DNA of 15,548 bases from Candidatus Equibacterium intestinale (GTDB taxonomy: Bacteria > Bacteroidota > Bacteroidia > Bacteroidales > UBA932): contig JAGHVP010000245.1 of the NCBI GenBank assembly GCA_018064305.1, positions 1 through 15,548 of the forward strand, in the 5' to 3' direction. Both the position numbers and the translations under genes were made by a program. A model generated the notes under the pieces. That model saw nothing but the letters and a program-made list of their open reading frames with translations, was not told where the DNA came from and did no database searches. Shown here one piece after another: positions 1-7,788 of this stretch (position 1 is its first letter; every line of letters begins with the position of its first letter).

Positions 1-1389
1 TTTTCAGTAACGCAGGAAATGCTGCATAGCCTTATGGCCGGGGCCTTGAGCCGTGGCGGAGACTATGCAGATATTTTTTTCGAGTACAGCACCCTCGAGG
101 AAATGACCATGCAGGACCACAAGGTGACCTCTGCTGGCAGCCATGTCGACTATGGGGCCGGCGTGAGGGTGATAAAGGACGGACATACGGGATATGCGTT
201 CTGCGAGACCACAGAGATGCCCTCGATGATGAGGGCAGCCCGCAGCGCTGCGGCAATTGCCGATGGAATGCCCTCACCGGTGAAGTGCCTGGATGTTACG
301 GAAATCAAGGGAGGCTGCTGGTATCCTTCGGAATATGACTGGAATGATATAAGCTGCGATGTGAAGAAGGAGTTCCTTCTGGCGCTCGACCGTAAATGCT
401 ATGATGCCGACAGCAGGATAGTGTCGGTAATTGCAAGGGTGTCCCATTCATACGACAAGTCATTGTTTTTCAATTCGCTGGGCGAACTGGCCGCTGACTC
501 CGGGCCGCTTGCTTCCGTTGCGGTGAGCGTGGTGATGCAGGAAGGCGGTGCCGTGGAGAATTCAACTGCCACCCGCAGTTTCAGGATGGGGGCTGAAATG
601 CTCTCCGACGCCCTTGCCGACGAACTTGTGAAAGAGGCGGTGGACCAGAGCGCCAGAATGTTCGAGGCGAAGAAGGTGAAAGGAGGGGAGATGCCTGTGG
701 TGATGGCATGCGGCGGGTCAGGTATCCTGCTTCACGAAGCCATCGGACATGCCTTCGAGGCCGACTTCAATATGAAGAACACTTCGATCTTCAGCGACAA
801 GCTTGGAAAGAAAGTGTGTGACAGCTCGATAAATGTGGTGGACGACGGCACGGTGATGTATAACCGCGGTTCCATAAATGTGGATGACGAAGGGGTTCCG
901 GGGCAGAAGACATATATCGTGAAGGACGGTGTGCTTAACAGCTACCTGCACGACAGGATCACAGCCGCACATTACGGCGTGGCGCCTACCGGCAACGGCC
1001 GCCGCGAATCGTTCCGCAACTATCCCATCCCCAGGATGAGGGTGACATATATGGAAAACGGCAGCTGCACCGCCGGCAGCATCATCGCTGATGTGAAGCG
1101 CGGAATATATGTGGATTCCTTCCTCAACGGCCAGGTGCAGATAGGGGCGGGAGACTTCACATTCTATGTCAAGACGGGATATCTTATCGAGAACGGCCGT
1201 CTGACCGCTCCCATAAAGGATGTGAACGCGATAGGCAACGGTCCCCAGGCTCTGGCCGACATTGTGGCCGTGGCCGACGACTGTCTGATAGACAACGGCA
1301 CCTGGACCTGTGGAAAAGGGCAGAACTGCGCAGTTTCATGCGGAATGCCCACGGCTCTGGTAAGCCGCCTTACCGTAGGCGGCCTGTAA
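1..1389 (+). CDS. tldD: TldD family metalloprotease, 5' end missing
   Basis: The frame is open to the first base of the window, so the start lies upstream; the ATG at position 19 is probably internal. The zinc motif HEAIGH (HExxxH type) is encoded at 733-750, with the context GILLHEAIGHAFEADF typical of TldD. A conserved Cys (codon at 1309-1311, CGKGQ) and the C-terminal LTVGG also match. The distance from the first motif His to that Cys is 192 residues, the same as I recall for E. coli TldD (His262 to Cys454), so about 17 residues are missing by that comparison, plus any signal sequence. TldD pairs with TldE/PmbA to form a heterodimeric protease that degrades unfolded peptides and matures some modified peptides; TldD carries the zinc site. 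No tldE lies downstream, where the next gene is convergent, so a partner would have to be upstream or elsewhere. Confidence 0.93.
   Translation, partial: FSVTQEMLHSLMAGALSRGGDYADIFFEYSTLEEMTMQDHKVTSAGSHVDYGAGVRVIKDGHTGYAFCETTEMPSMMRAARSAAAIADGMPSPVKCLDVTEIKGGCWYPSEYDWNDISCDVKKEFLLALDRKCYDADSRIVSVIARVSHSYDKSLFFNSLGELAADSGPLASVAVSVVMQEGGAVENSTATRSFRMGAEMLSDALADELVKEAVDQSARMFEAKKVKGGEMPVVMACGGSGILLHEAIGHAFEADFNMKNTSIFSDKLGKKVCDSSINVVDDGTVMYNRGSINVDDEGVPGQKTYIVKDGVLNSYLHDRITAAHYGVAPTGNGRRESFRNYPIPRMRVTYMENGSCTAGSIIADVKRGIYVDSFLNGQVQIGAGDFTFYVKTGYLIENGRLTAPIKDVNAIGNGPQALADIVAVADDCLIDNGTWTCGKGQNCAVSCGMPTALVSRLTVGGL
1364..1383. terminator. GC-rich hairpin at the tldD 3' end
   Basis: A 7-bp inverted repeat (GCCGCCT ... 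AGGCGGC) with a 6-nt loop ends just before the tldD stop codon, 30 nt past the stop of the convergent rhamnosidase gene. No U-tract follows directly on either strand, so a role as a bidirectional terminator is only possible. It may simply be codon sequence for the conserved C-terminus. Confidence 0.25.
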
Positions 1390-1412
1390 CAGAGCGTATG
1401 TCTTTTCTGATA

Positions 1413-4034
1413 CTACTTTACCGAGCCTGTGAGGGTGTGGTGTCCGCTTCCGAGAACTTCCTCGCGGCGTGAATCACCTTCAGGTACATATACTGTGGCG
1501 GTTGTGCCTACAGGAACCTCGCACTTCAGTGTGAACCTGCCGTCGGCAGCCACTTTCCAGTCGATTGAGATGCGGCCGTATGTGGTCTCCTGCCAGTATT
1601 TCACGTAGTCGAGTCCTTCGGGGATCACAGGGTTGATTTCGAATGTCTTATAGCCTGGAGTGGTGGGCTCGAGACCTGCAAGGTCACGGTAGAACCACAG
1701 GATGCCGCCTCCCATGAAAGGGTGGTTGTGGGAATATGTTCCGTCCCACTGCTCCCAAGTAGTGGTGGCTCCCTGGTCGATCCACCATCCGAACGAAGGT
1801 TTGTCGCGCTTGTTGATTATCTCGTATGCAAGCTCTTTCTGACCATATCTGTTGAGCACCTCGAACAGGTAGCGTGTGCCGAAGAATCCAGTGTCAAGAT
1901 GGTTGCCTGCCTCTGCAATGTTGCTGACAAGTGCATTCACAACCTTTTCCACGCGGTCTTCGGGTACTCCCATCATAAGAGCCCACACGTTGCTCCCGTG
2001 CTTGCCGTATGACCCTGTCTCGGGATTGTAGAATGTACGGTGGAATGCAGCAGCCATCGTATCGCGGATTGCTGTGAACTCGTCCACATCTTTCTGGTTA
2101 TTGAAATGCTCGGCAGCCTTGACCACCTTGTCGCTGCAGGCATAGAGGAAATATGAGTGTACGAGTGCGTTGCTGGGCAGCCCTGTTGCGGGAACCCACT
2201 CGCCGAGGTCCTTGAAGTAATGGCCGGTCTTGCCCTCCATGATCTTTGTTCCGGGGTCGACCCACTGAGTCATCCATCTTACATGTGCCTTCATGGCTTC
2301 GTAGCACTCCTCGTAGAGGCGCTCGTCGCCGAACTGCCAGTAGAAGTCTGTGGGAATGTATTCCATTGCGGCGCCGAAGCCGATTCCACCGCCTGCTTCA
2401 GGCTGCCATGGAGCCGAGTTTGCGACATATCCGTCGGGCTGCTGTGCTTCGCGCAGGTCGTGGATGAACTTGTTGTAGAATGACTGCACACCCATGGTGG
2501 TGAGAGTCGTGGGCGCAACTGACTGTGCATCACCTGTATATCCGATTCTTTCGCGGTGAGGACAGTCGGTGGGTACTCCGCCGTGCATGTTGTCGAGCAT
2601 GCTGCGGCGCCATATCTTGTCTATTGTGTTGAGCAGCTCGTTCGAACACTCGAAGTGAGATGTCTGCTTTATGTCGGAATTGACGGCGTGGGCCTCTATC
2701 TGGTCTGCTGTAAGATTGTCAAGACCTGTTATCTCCACCTCGGAGAATACAAACCAGCGGAAACGGGGGTGGTGGCTCTCATTGCCGCTTCCCTTTGCTG
2801 TGTAGATGCTGTTGCAGACAAGTGACTCGTTGAGGTATGTCACAGTCACTTCCTGGCCTTCTGCAAGGTTGAGGTTCTTGAGGTTGACCCATCCTGATAT
2901 CTCTTCGGGGAACTTGACGCTTATCACGCCCAGGCTGTCTTTCTCTATGCTGACGGGCCCGTATGTGGCGGTGATACGGTCTGAGGGACCGAGCTGGGCT
3001 ATCAGCTCACCTTCCGGAGCTTTCTTCTCTACGGCATATTCCCATGCGGAATCATCATAACCTGATGTGCACCAGCCTTCATGCTCCAGGCGGGCGTCGT
3101 ATTTCTCGGCGATGTACATCTGGTCGTATATGAGGGCGCTCTTCTCGATTTTCCATGTTGTGTCGGAAGGGATCACCTCTTTAGAACCGTCTTCATATTT
3201 TATAAGTATCTGCCCGAAGAAGCGCGGCGTTCCGTAGCCCATCACGAAACGGCGGAACACAAGGTCGTAGAAACCGTTGCCGAGGATTGCACCCACAGCG
3301 TTGGTGCCTTCCTTCACCATGTCGGTGAGGTCGTAGCTTACATACATCACCGAATAGCTGTTGAACGGGTCTTCCACGGGAATCAGACGCTCACCAAGTT
3401 TCTCACGGAATCCGTAGTTTGTCTGGTTGGGGACAAGATATTCATCACCAGCCTTCTCTCCGTTGCAGTAGAGCTCGAAATAGCCGAGACCTGTTCCGTA
3501 GAAGCGTACAGACTCCACGGGCTTTGTGATCTCGAACTCCTTGCGGAGGAGCGGGGCGGGGGCTACATCTGTCTCACGGTTGTAGTCGTATGAGTCTTCC
3601 CCCTGCCAGGGTGCGCCGATCCAGGTGGCCTTCCACAATGAAGGAATCAGGATTCCAGTGTGGAAATGGGCTGTCTCGCTCCATTTCGACGACCTGCTCT
3701 TCTCGTCGTTGACCTGTACTTTCCAATAATAGTCTGTGCATGAGCCGAGAGCTTCTCCCTTGTACATTACAAACGCCGACTTGTCGGTGGTGATGAGCCC
3801 GCTGTCCCATACGAGTTTGTTGAATCCGGGGTCGGTTGCCACATGGATTCTGTAGGCAGACTGTGCGGCTCCGTCCTTCTTGGAAGTGTTTATCCATGAG
3901 AACCGGGGCAGCTTCACATCTGTGAATGCGTCTTCCTTGTATTCGGTGGTCAGATTCGTAGGGGTGATACTTGATTTCGCCGAGCATGCTGTAAATAACA
4001 GGCATGTCAGAAGCACATAAGAGAATTTTCGCAT
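1413..4034 (-). CDS. GH78 alpha-L-rhamnosidase, lipoprotein
   Basis: An exo-enzyme predicted to remove terminal alpha-L-rhamnose from plant or microbial glycans, anchored in the envelope. I chose the ATG at 4032-4034 (873 aa) because it begins a clean lipoprotein signal (MRKFSYVLLTCLLFTAC, Cys17). The frame stays open about 42 codons further upstream, but that stretch runs through the promoter region. The layout matches multidomain GH78: an N-terminal fibronectin-like domain (about 25-125), jelly-roll and beta-sandwich domains (about 130-450), an (alpha/alpha)6 catalytic domain (about 460-790), and a C-terminal beta domain. The general acid is likely Glu495 in DCPHRERIGYTGD (490-502), with Asp490 and Asp502 nearby; the base is likely Glu761 in GATTTWEQWDG. 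The gene converges on tldD and diverges from cstA. No SusC/SusD pair or other glycosidase is in view, so it is not visibly part of a polysaccharide-utilisation locus. Confidence 0.95.
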   Translation of the reverse strand: MRKFSYVLLTCLLFTACSAKSSITPTNLTTEYKEDAFTDVKLPRFSWINTSKKDGAAQSAYRIHVATDPGFNKLVWDSGLITTDKSAFVMYKGEALGSCTDYYWKVQVNDEKSRSSKWSETAHFHTGILIPSLWKATWIGAPWQGEDSYDYNRETDVAPAPLLRKEFEITKPVESVRFYGTGLGYFELYCNGEKAGDEYLVPNQTNYGFREKLGERLIPVEDPFNSYSVMYVSYDLTDMVKEGTNAVGAILGNGFYDLVFRRFVMGYGTPRFFGQILIKYEDGSKEVIPSDTTWKIEKSALIYDQMYIAEKYDARLEHEGWCTSGYDDSAWEYAVEKKAPEGELIAQLGPSDRITATYGPVSIEKDSLGVISVKFPEEISGWVNLKNLNLAEGQEVTVTYLNESLVCNSIYTAKGSGNESHHPRFRWFVFSEVEITGLDNLTADQIEAHAVNSDIKQTSHFECSNELLNTIDKIWRRSMLDNMHGGVPTDCPHRERIGYTGDAQSVAPTTLTTMGVQSFYNKFIHDLREAQQPDGYVANSAPWQPEAGGGIGFGAAMEYIPTDFYWQFGDERLYEECYEAMKAHVRWMTQWVDPGTKIMEGKTGHYFKDLGEWVPATGLPSNALVHSYFLYACSDKVVKAAEHFNNQKDVDEFTAIRDTMAAAFHRTFYNPETGSYGKHGSNVWALMMGVPEDRVEKVVNALVSNIAEAGNHLDTGFFGTRYLFEVLNRYGQKELAYEIINKRDKPSFGWWIDQGATTTWEQWDGTYSHNHPFMGGGILWFYRDLAGLEPTTPGYKTFEINPVIPEGLDYVKYWQETTYGRISIDWKVAADGRFTLKCEVPVGTTATVYVPEGDSRREEVLGSGHHTLTGSVK

Positions 4035-4054
4035 AGTCTGTTTCTTTGATAAAA

Positions 4055-4087
4055 TTTGCCAAAGGTAATAAAAAAGCACTAAATTCG
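4055..4087 (+). promoter_or_regulatory. cstA promoter (-33 TTTG, -7 TAAATTCG)
   Basis: TTTG at 4055-4058 and TAAATTCG at 4080-4087 (one mismatch to TAnnTTTG) are separated by 21 bp, the usual Bacteroidetes spacing. The -7 box ends 23 nt before the ATG at 4111. The opposing rhamnosidase -7 box (4060-4067) lies between the two elements, so the two polymerase footprints must overlap. Confidence 0.5.
4060..4067 (-). promoter_or_regulatory. -7 box of the rhamnosidase gene
   Basis: On the minus strand this reads TACCTTTG, an exact match to the Bacteroidetes -7 consensus TAnnTTTG. It ends 25 nt before the ATG at 4034, which supports that start. The nearest TTG upstream is 25 nt away, longer than usual, so the -33 element is unclear. 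Confidence 0.55.
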
Positions 4088-4110
4088 CGCCCCAATTAAA
4101 CAGCTTGACA

Positions 4111-5577
4111 ATGATTACATTCCTGGTATCCATCACGCTGCTTGTGCTGGGATACTTCACTTACGGTAAATTTATAGAGAAAAACGTGGCTGTTGTCGAC
4201 AGCCGTGCCGTGACGCCCGCGGTAAGCAAGGCCGACGGGATTGACTACAAGGAAATCCAGCCGTGGCGGCTTTATGTCATCCAGTTCCTGAACATTGCGG
4301 GGCTCGGTCCCATTTTCGGCGCCATCCTCGGCGCGGCATACGGTCCTATGGCGTACCTGTGGATTGTGCTGGGCTGCATCTTCATGGGGGCCTTCCACGA
4401 CTTTATGAGCGGTGTGATATCAACACGCTATAACGGCCGCAGCATCCCTGTCATCGTGGGCATCTTCATGGGCAAGTGGATGCGCCGCCTGTTCAACATC
4501 TTCATGACTGTGATGCTGATTGCTGTGGGATGCTCGTTCGTGACCGGTCCGGCCGACCTGCTGCACAGCATGACTAGCCTACCCAGAATCATGTGGATCG
4601 TGGTGATATTCGCTTATTACCTGGTTGCCACCATTGTCCCGATCGACAAGATCATCGGCAAGATATATCCCTACATGGGAGCGCTGCTCCTGCTTATGGC
4701 AGTGATGGTCGGCGGGGCGCTGATAGTGAAGGGTGCGGGCGGTTCGCTGCACCTCACCGAACTTTCGCTGGATTCTTTCAGGAACTATCACAGCAATCCT
4801 GAGAAGAATATACTGATACCCATGATGTTCGTGGTAATCTCGTGCGGCGCCATATCGGGCTTCCACAGCACCCAGTGCACCATCTCGTCACGCTGCATCG
4901 GCAATGAGAAATACTGCCGCCCCGTGTATTACGGAGCAATGATAAGCGAAGGTATCGTGGCGCTGATATGGGCAACCGCGGCGATTGCATATACAGGCGG
5001 TCCCGACGGGCTCAATGCCGCTGCCGCCGCAGGAAAGACACCTGCAATACTGGTGAACGCAATCTGCAACGACTGGCTCGGCAAGGTGGGCGCGATAATA
5101 GCCGTGATGGGTGTGATCTGCTGCCCGATCACCACTGGTGACACATCTTTCCGCGGTGTGCGCCTGGCGCTTGCCGACGTGCTGAACATCAACCAGAAAC
5201 CGGTGCTGAACAGAATACTTACAGCGCTTCCCATCTTTGCGGTGGCAGTGCTCCTCTGCACCCTGGATTTCGCCACTCTGTGGAACTATGTGGGCATCAG
5301 CAACCAGTTCTTCTCGGTAGTGATGCTCTGGACAATTGCAAAATATCTGTCGCTGCGCGGAAAGAGCCACCTCTACGCTTCGATTCCGGGCACATTCATG
5401 CTCTTTATAGTAATAAGCTTCTTCATGGTGGCACCTGCGAAGATGGGCGGACTTTCACTGGACCGCAACATATCATATATTGTGGCAGGTATTATCACGC
5501 TTGCATCGGTTCTGTCGTTCAACAGATATATGTACAAGCGCGACCGCTTTGTAAAAGAGCGCAGGGCTCTCAAATAA
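4111..5577 (+). CDS. cstA: Carbon starvation protein CstA family transporter
   Basis: A 488-residue inner-membrane protein of the CstA family, whose members import pyruvate or peptides and are often induced on carbon limitation. I start at the ATG at 4111; a TTG two codons earlier is possible. Conserved family stretches are present: NIAGLGPIFGAILGAAYGP followed by GAFHDFMSG and STRYNGRSIP (about 65-115), SGFHSTQCTISSRCI (about 250), and CPITTGDTSFRG (about 345). Many hydrophobic segments run along the chain, the first within residues 2-18. The length fits the short form, without the C-terminal extension of the roughly 700-residue E. coli CstA. It is transcribed away from the rhamnosidase gene and ends 5 bp from the convergent DJ-1-like gene. 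The substrate cannot be read from sequence. Confidence 0.93.
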   Translation: MITFLVSITLLVLGYFTYGKFIEKNVAVVDSRAVTPAVSKADGIDYKEIQPWRLYVIQFLNIAGLGPIFGAILGAAYGPMAYLWIVLGCIFMGAFHDFMSGVISTRYNGRSIPVIVGIFMGKWMRRLFNIFMTVMLIAVGCSFVTGPADLLHSMTSLPRIMWIVVIFAYYLVATIVPIDKIIGKIYPYMGALLLLMAVMVGGALIVKGAGGSLHLTELSLDSFRNYHSNPEKNILIPMMFVVISCGAISGFHSTQCTISSRCIGNEKYCRPVYYGAMISEGIVALIWATAAIAYTGGPDGLNAAAAAGKTPAILVNAICNDWLGKVGAIIAVMGVICCPITTGDTSFRGVRLALADVLNINQKPVLNRILTALPIFAVAVLLCTLDFATLWNYVGISNQFFSVVMLWTIAKYLSLRGKSHLYASIPGTFMLFIVISFFMVAPAKMGGLSLDRNISYIVAGIITLASVLSFNRYMYKRDRFVKERRALK

Positions 5578-5582
5578 TCTCC

Positions 5583-6188
5583 CTACAGGCCGGGTGTAAA
5601 GCCTGCAGCCACTTCTGCTGCAGTATCTTTCCCCTTGATTGCGCTGAGGATGTCAAGCGCGAATTCCCGTGCATAGCCAGGGCCGCGCCCTGTGATGACG
5701 CGTCCGCACACCACGCTGCTCTCTGCCTTGCGTGTGATGCCTGCGGCGGCGAAAGGTCCTTCACATCCGTCGTAGCATGTCATTGTCACCCCTTTCAGAA
5801 GCGGCTCGCCGCCTTCCTTGAGTGAGGCAAGCACGAATGCCGGTGCAGCGCAGATTGCGGCAAGTGAACCACCCACCTCATAATGGGCGGCGACAAGTTT
5901 CATGAGATCTTCGTGGGCTGCAAGGTTCGTGGACCCGGGCATTCCTCCGGGGAAGATCATAAAGTCTTCTGCAGCAGTCATATCCATCATCTTGGATGTC
6001 ACCGAATAGGCGAACTCGTCCCAGTTCATGTCGGATATGAACTGTATTCCGTGTGCTCCCTCGACAAGGTTGTCTTCGTATATCGAAACTGTTTTCACGT
6101 CAACGCCTCCGCGGCGCAGGATATCTATGGTGAGGATGGCCTCGACCTCCTCGAAACCGTCTGCAAGAAATACAAATGTTCCTTTCAT
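5583..6188 (-). CDS. DJ-1/YajL-type DJ-1/PfpI family protein
   Basis: A 201-residue cytosolic protein of the DJ-1/YajL branch of the DJ-1/PfpI superfamily, members of which are described as glyoxalase/deglycase, chaperone or oxidative-stress proteins. The nucleophile elbow is AAICAAPA with Cys113, matching DJ-1 Cys106. The conserved Glu that tunes it is Glu16 in GFEEVEA, matching DJ-1 Glu18. The C-terminus, RGPGYAREFALDILSAIKG, matches the RGPG...EFAL block of DJ-1. The His126 position of human DJ-1 is not kept: the region reads TCYDGCE. The ATG at 6186-6188 is supported by a -7 box 26 nt upstream. The gene is divergent from DUF1846 and convergent with cstA. Its physiological substrate is unknown. 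Confidence 0.93.
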   Translation of the reverse strand: MKGTFVFLADGFEEVEAILTIDILRRGGVDVKTVSIYEDNLVEGAHGIQFISDMNWDEFAYSVTSKMMDMTAAEDFMIFPGGMPGSTNLAAHEDLMKLVAAHYEVGGSLAAICAAPAFVLASLKEGGEPLLKGVTMTCYDGCEGPFAAAGITRKAESSVVCGRVITGRGPGYAREFALDILSAIKGKDTAAEVAAGFTPGL

Positions 6189-6214
6189 GTTGATATATTA
6201 TGATTATTCGTTCC

Positions 6215-6222
6215 CAAAATTA
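6215..6222 (-). promoter_or_regulatory. -7 box of the DJ-1-like gene
   Basis: On the minus strand this reads TAATTTTG, an exact TAnnTTTG match, ending 26 nt before the ATG at 6188. No good -33 TTTG is seen at 19-23 bp. It lies 12 bp from the opposed -7 box of the DUF1846 gene. Confidence 0.5.
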
Positions 6223-6234
6223 AGTATAATATAT

Positions 6235-6242
6235 TACTTTTG
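6235..6242 (+). promoter_or_regulatory. -7 box of the DUF1846 gene
   Basis: TACTTTTG matches TAnnTTTG exactly and ends 22 nt before the ATG at 6265. The -33 region has only weak candidates (TTCC at 6211-6214, 20 bp away). The leader is A-rich with no Shine-Dalgarno sequence. Confidence 0.5.
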
Positions 6243-6264
6243 CACGACCATTTCACCAAAAACT

Positions 6265-7755
6265 ATGAATCGCATCGGTTTCGACAACGAAAAATATCTT
6301 CAAATTCAGTCAGAAAAAATCAAGGAACGCATCTCGATGTTCGGAGATGTGCTTTATCTGGAGTTCGGCGGCAAGATGTTCGACGACCACCACGCAAGCA
6401 GGGTCCTGCCCGGTTTCGCGCCTGACAGCAAGGTGAAGATGCTGATGCAGCTCAAGGACGATGCTGAAATAGTTGTCGCAATCAACTCGAACGACATAGA
6501 GAAGAACAAGATCCGCGGCGACCTGGGCATCACATACGACATGGATGTGCTCCGCATGATAGATGCGTTCCGCGGCTACGGCCTCTATGTCAGCAGCGTG
6601 GTGCTTACTCAGTTCTCAGGTCAGGCGTTTGCAATCGACTATCAGCAGAAACTTGAGAAGATGGGGCTGAGGGTGTACCGCCATTACCCCATCCAGGGAT
6701 ATCCCTCGAACCTGCAGCTGATTCTGAGTGAAGACGGTTTCGGGAAGAACGACTATATCGTGACCTCCCGCAGGCTTGTGTTCGTGACAGCTCCAGGCCC
6801 CGGCAGCGGCAAGATGGCCACATGCCTCAGCCAGCTCTACCACGACAACAAACGCGGCATCAAGGCGGGCTATGCCAAATTCGAGACATTCCCCGTCTGG
6901 GACCTTCCCCTGAAACATCCTGTAAACCTTGCATACGAATCTGCCACTGTGGATTTGAACGATGTCAATATGATAGACCCGTACCATCTCGAGGCATACA
7001 ACAAGATTGCAGTAAGCTATAACCGTGATGTCGAGACGTTCCCCGTACTGAACGAAATGCTCAAGCGCATCAACGGCAGTTCTCTATACAATTCGCCCAC
7101 AGACATGGGGGTGAACATGATAGGGCAGTGCATAACAGACAATGATGTTGTCTGCGATGCATCCCGTCGCGAGATTGTCCGCCGCTACTACAACACAGCC
7201 TGCAACGTGCGTAAGGGAAATGCCGACGAAAGCCAGCTGCCCAAGATGGAGATGATAATGGAGCAGGCGAAGGTGAGCCAGGCCAACCGCAAGGTGGCTG
7301 TTCTGGCAAAAGAGGTGCACGAAGCCACCGGTGCCCCTGCAGCAGCAATCGAGATGAACGACGGCACGCTGATTGCCGGCAAGACTTCCAAACTGCTCGG
7401 CGCAACATCTGCAATGCTTCTGAATGCCCTCAAGTATCTGGCAGGCATTCCCAAGGAGGTGGACCTCATCTCACCGATTGTCATCGAGCCTATATGCAAC
7501 ATGAAGATCAACCATCTCGGCCATACAAATCCCCGTCTGCATGTAGATGAGGTGCTTATCGCGCTCTCTGTGTGCGCTCTCACCGACATCAATGCACGCA
7601 AGGCTCTCGAGCAGCTTGAAGAGCTCAAGGGGTGCGAGGTTCATACAAGTGTGATTCTTTCGAGCGTGGATGTATCCACCATGCGCAAGCTTGGAGTCAA
7701 TATGACCCACGATCCTCTCTATCAGAGCAAGAAGCTCTATCACGGGACCAAATAG
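6265..7755 (+). CDS. DUF1846 (UPF0371) family protein
   Basis: A soluble protein of 496 residues, close to the usual length of the DUF1846 family, which has solved structures but, as far as I know, no established function. The frame is open further upstream (an ATG at 6028), but that part is antisense to the DJ-1-like gene. I use the ATG at 6265 because a -7 box sits just before it and the protein then begins MNRIGFDNEKYLQIQ, the usual family start. The signature TAPGPGSGKMATCLSQLYHD (175-194) resembles a P-loop but has one residue fewer than GxxxxGK and Met184 where Ser/Thr is expected. Other likely conserved stretches are YLEFGGKMFDDHHASRVLPG (31-50) and INHLGHTNPRLHVDE near the C-terminus. 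No signal peptide or membrane segment is evident. The 23-bp gap to the convergent M28 gene suggests it is transcribed alone. Confidence 0.93.
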   Translation: MNRIGFDNEKYLQIQSEKIKERISMFGDVLYLEFGGKMFDDHHASRVLPGFAPDSKVKMLMQLKDDAEIVVAINSNDIEKNKIRGDLGITYDMDVLRMIDAFRGYGLYVSSVVLTQFSGQAFAIDYQQKLEKMGLRVYRHYPIQGYPSNLQLILSEDGFGKNDYIVTSRRLVFVTAPGPGSGKMATCLSQLYHDNKRGIKAGYAKFETFPVWDLPLKHPVNLAYESATVDLNDVNMIDPYHLEAYNKIAVSYNRDVETFPVLNEMLKRINGSSLYNSPTDMGVNMIGQCITDNDVVCDASRREIVRRYYNTACNVRKGNADESQLPKMEMIMEQAKVSQANRKVAVLAKEVHEATGAPAAAIEMNDGTLIAGKTSKLLGATSAMLLNALKYLAGIPKEVDLISPIVIEPICNMKINHLGHTNPRLHVDEVLIALSVCALTDINARKALEQLEELKGCEVHTSVILSSVDVSTMRKLGVNMTHDPLYQSKKLYHGTK

Positions 7756-7772
7756 CCTGATTCAATGTTCCT

Positions 7773-7788
7773 GCGCCGTCAATGGCGC
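7773..7788. terminator. Short hairpin between convergent genes
   Basis: GCGCC and GGCGC flank a 6-nt loop, 17 nt past the DUF1846 stop and overlapping the last codons of the M28 gene. There is no clear U-tract on either strand. A bidirectional terminator is plausible from position but weak on sequence. Confidence 0.25.

Noticed and set aside
4035..4160. N-terminal extension of the rhamnosidase frame
   Set aside because: It overlaps the divergent promoter region and the start of cstA, and would bury the lipoprotein signal that begins at 4034.
5586..5605. Possible hairpin (CAGGC / GCCTG) at the cstA and DJ-1-like junction
   Set aside because: Only a 5-bp stem with a 10-nt loop and no U-tract; it lies in coding sequence of the DJ-1-like gene and is easily due to chance.
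6028..6264. N-terminal extension of the DUF1846 frame
   Set aside because: It is antisense to the DJ-1-like gene and runs through both opposed -7 boxes; the ATG at 6265 gives the normal family length and start.
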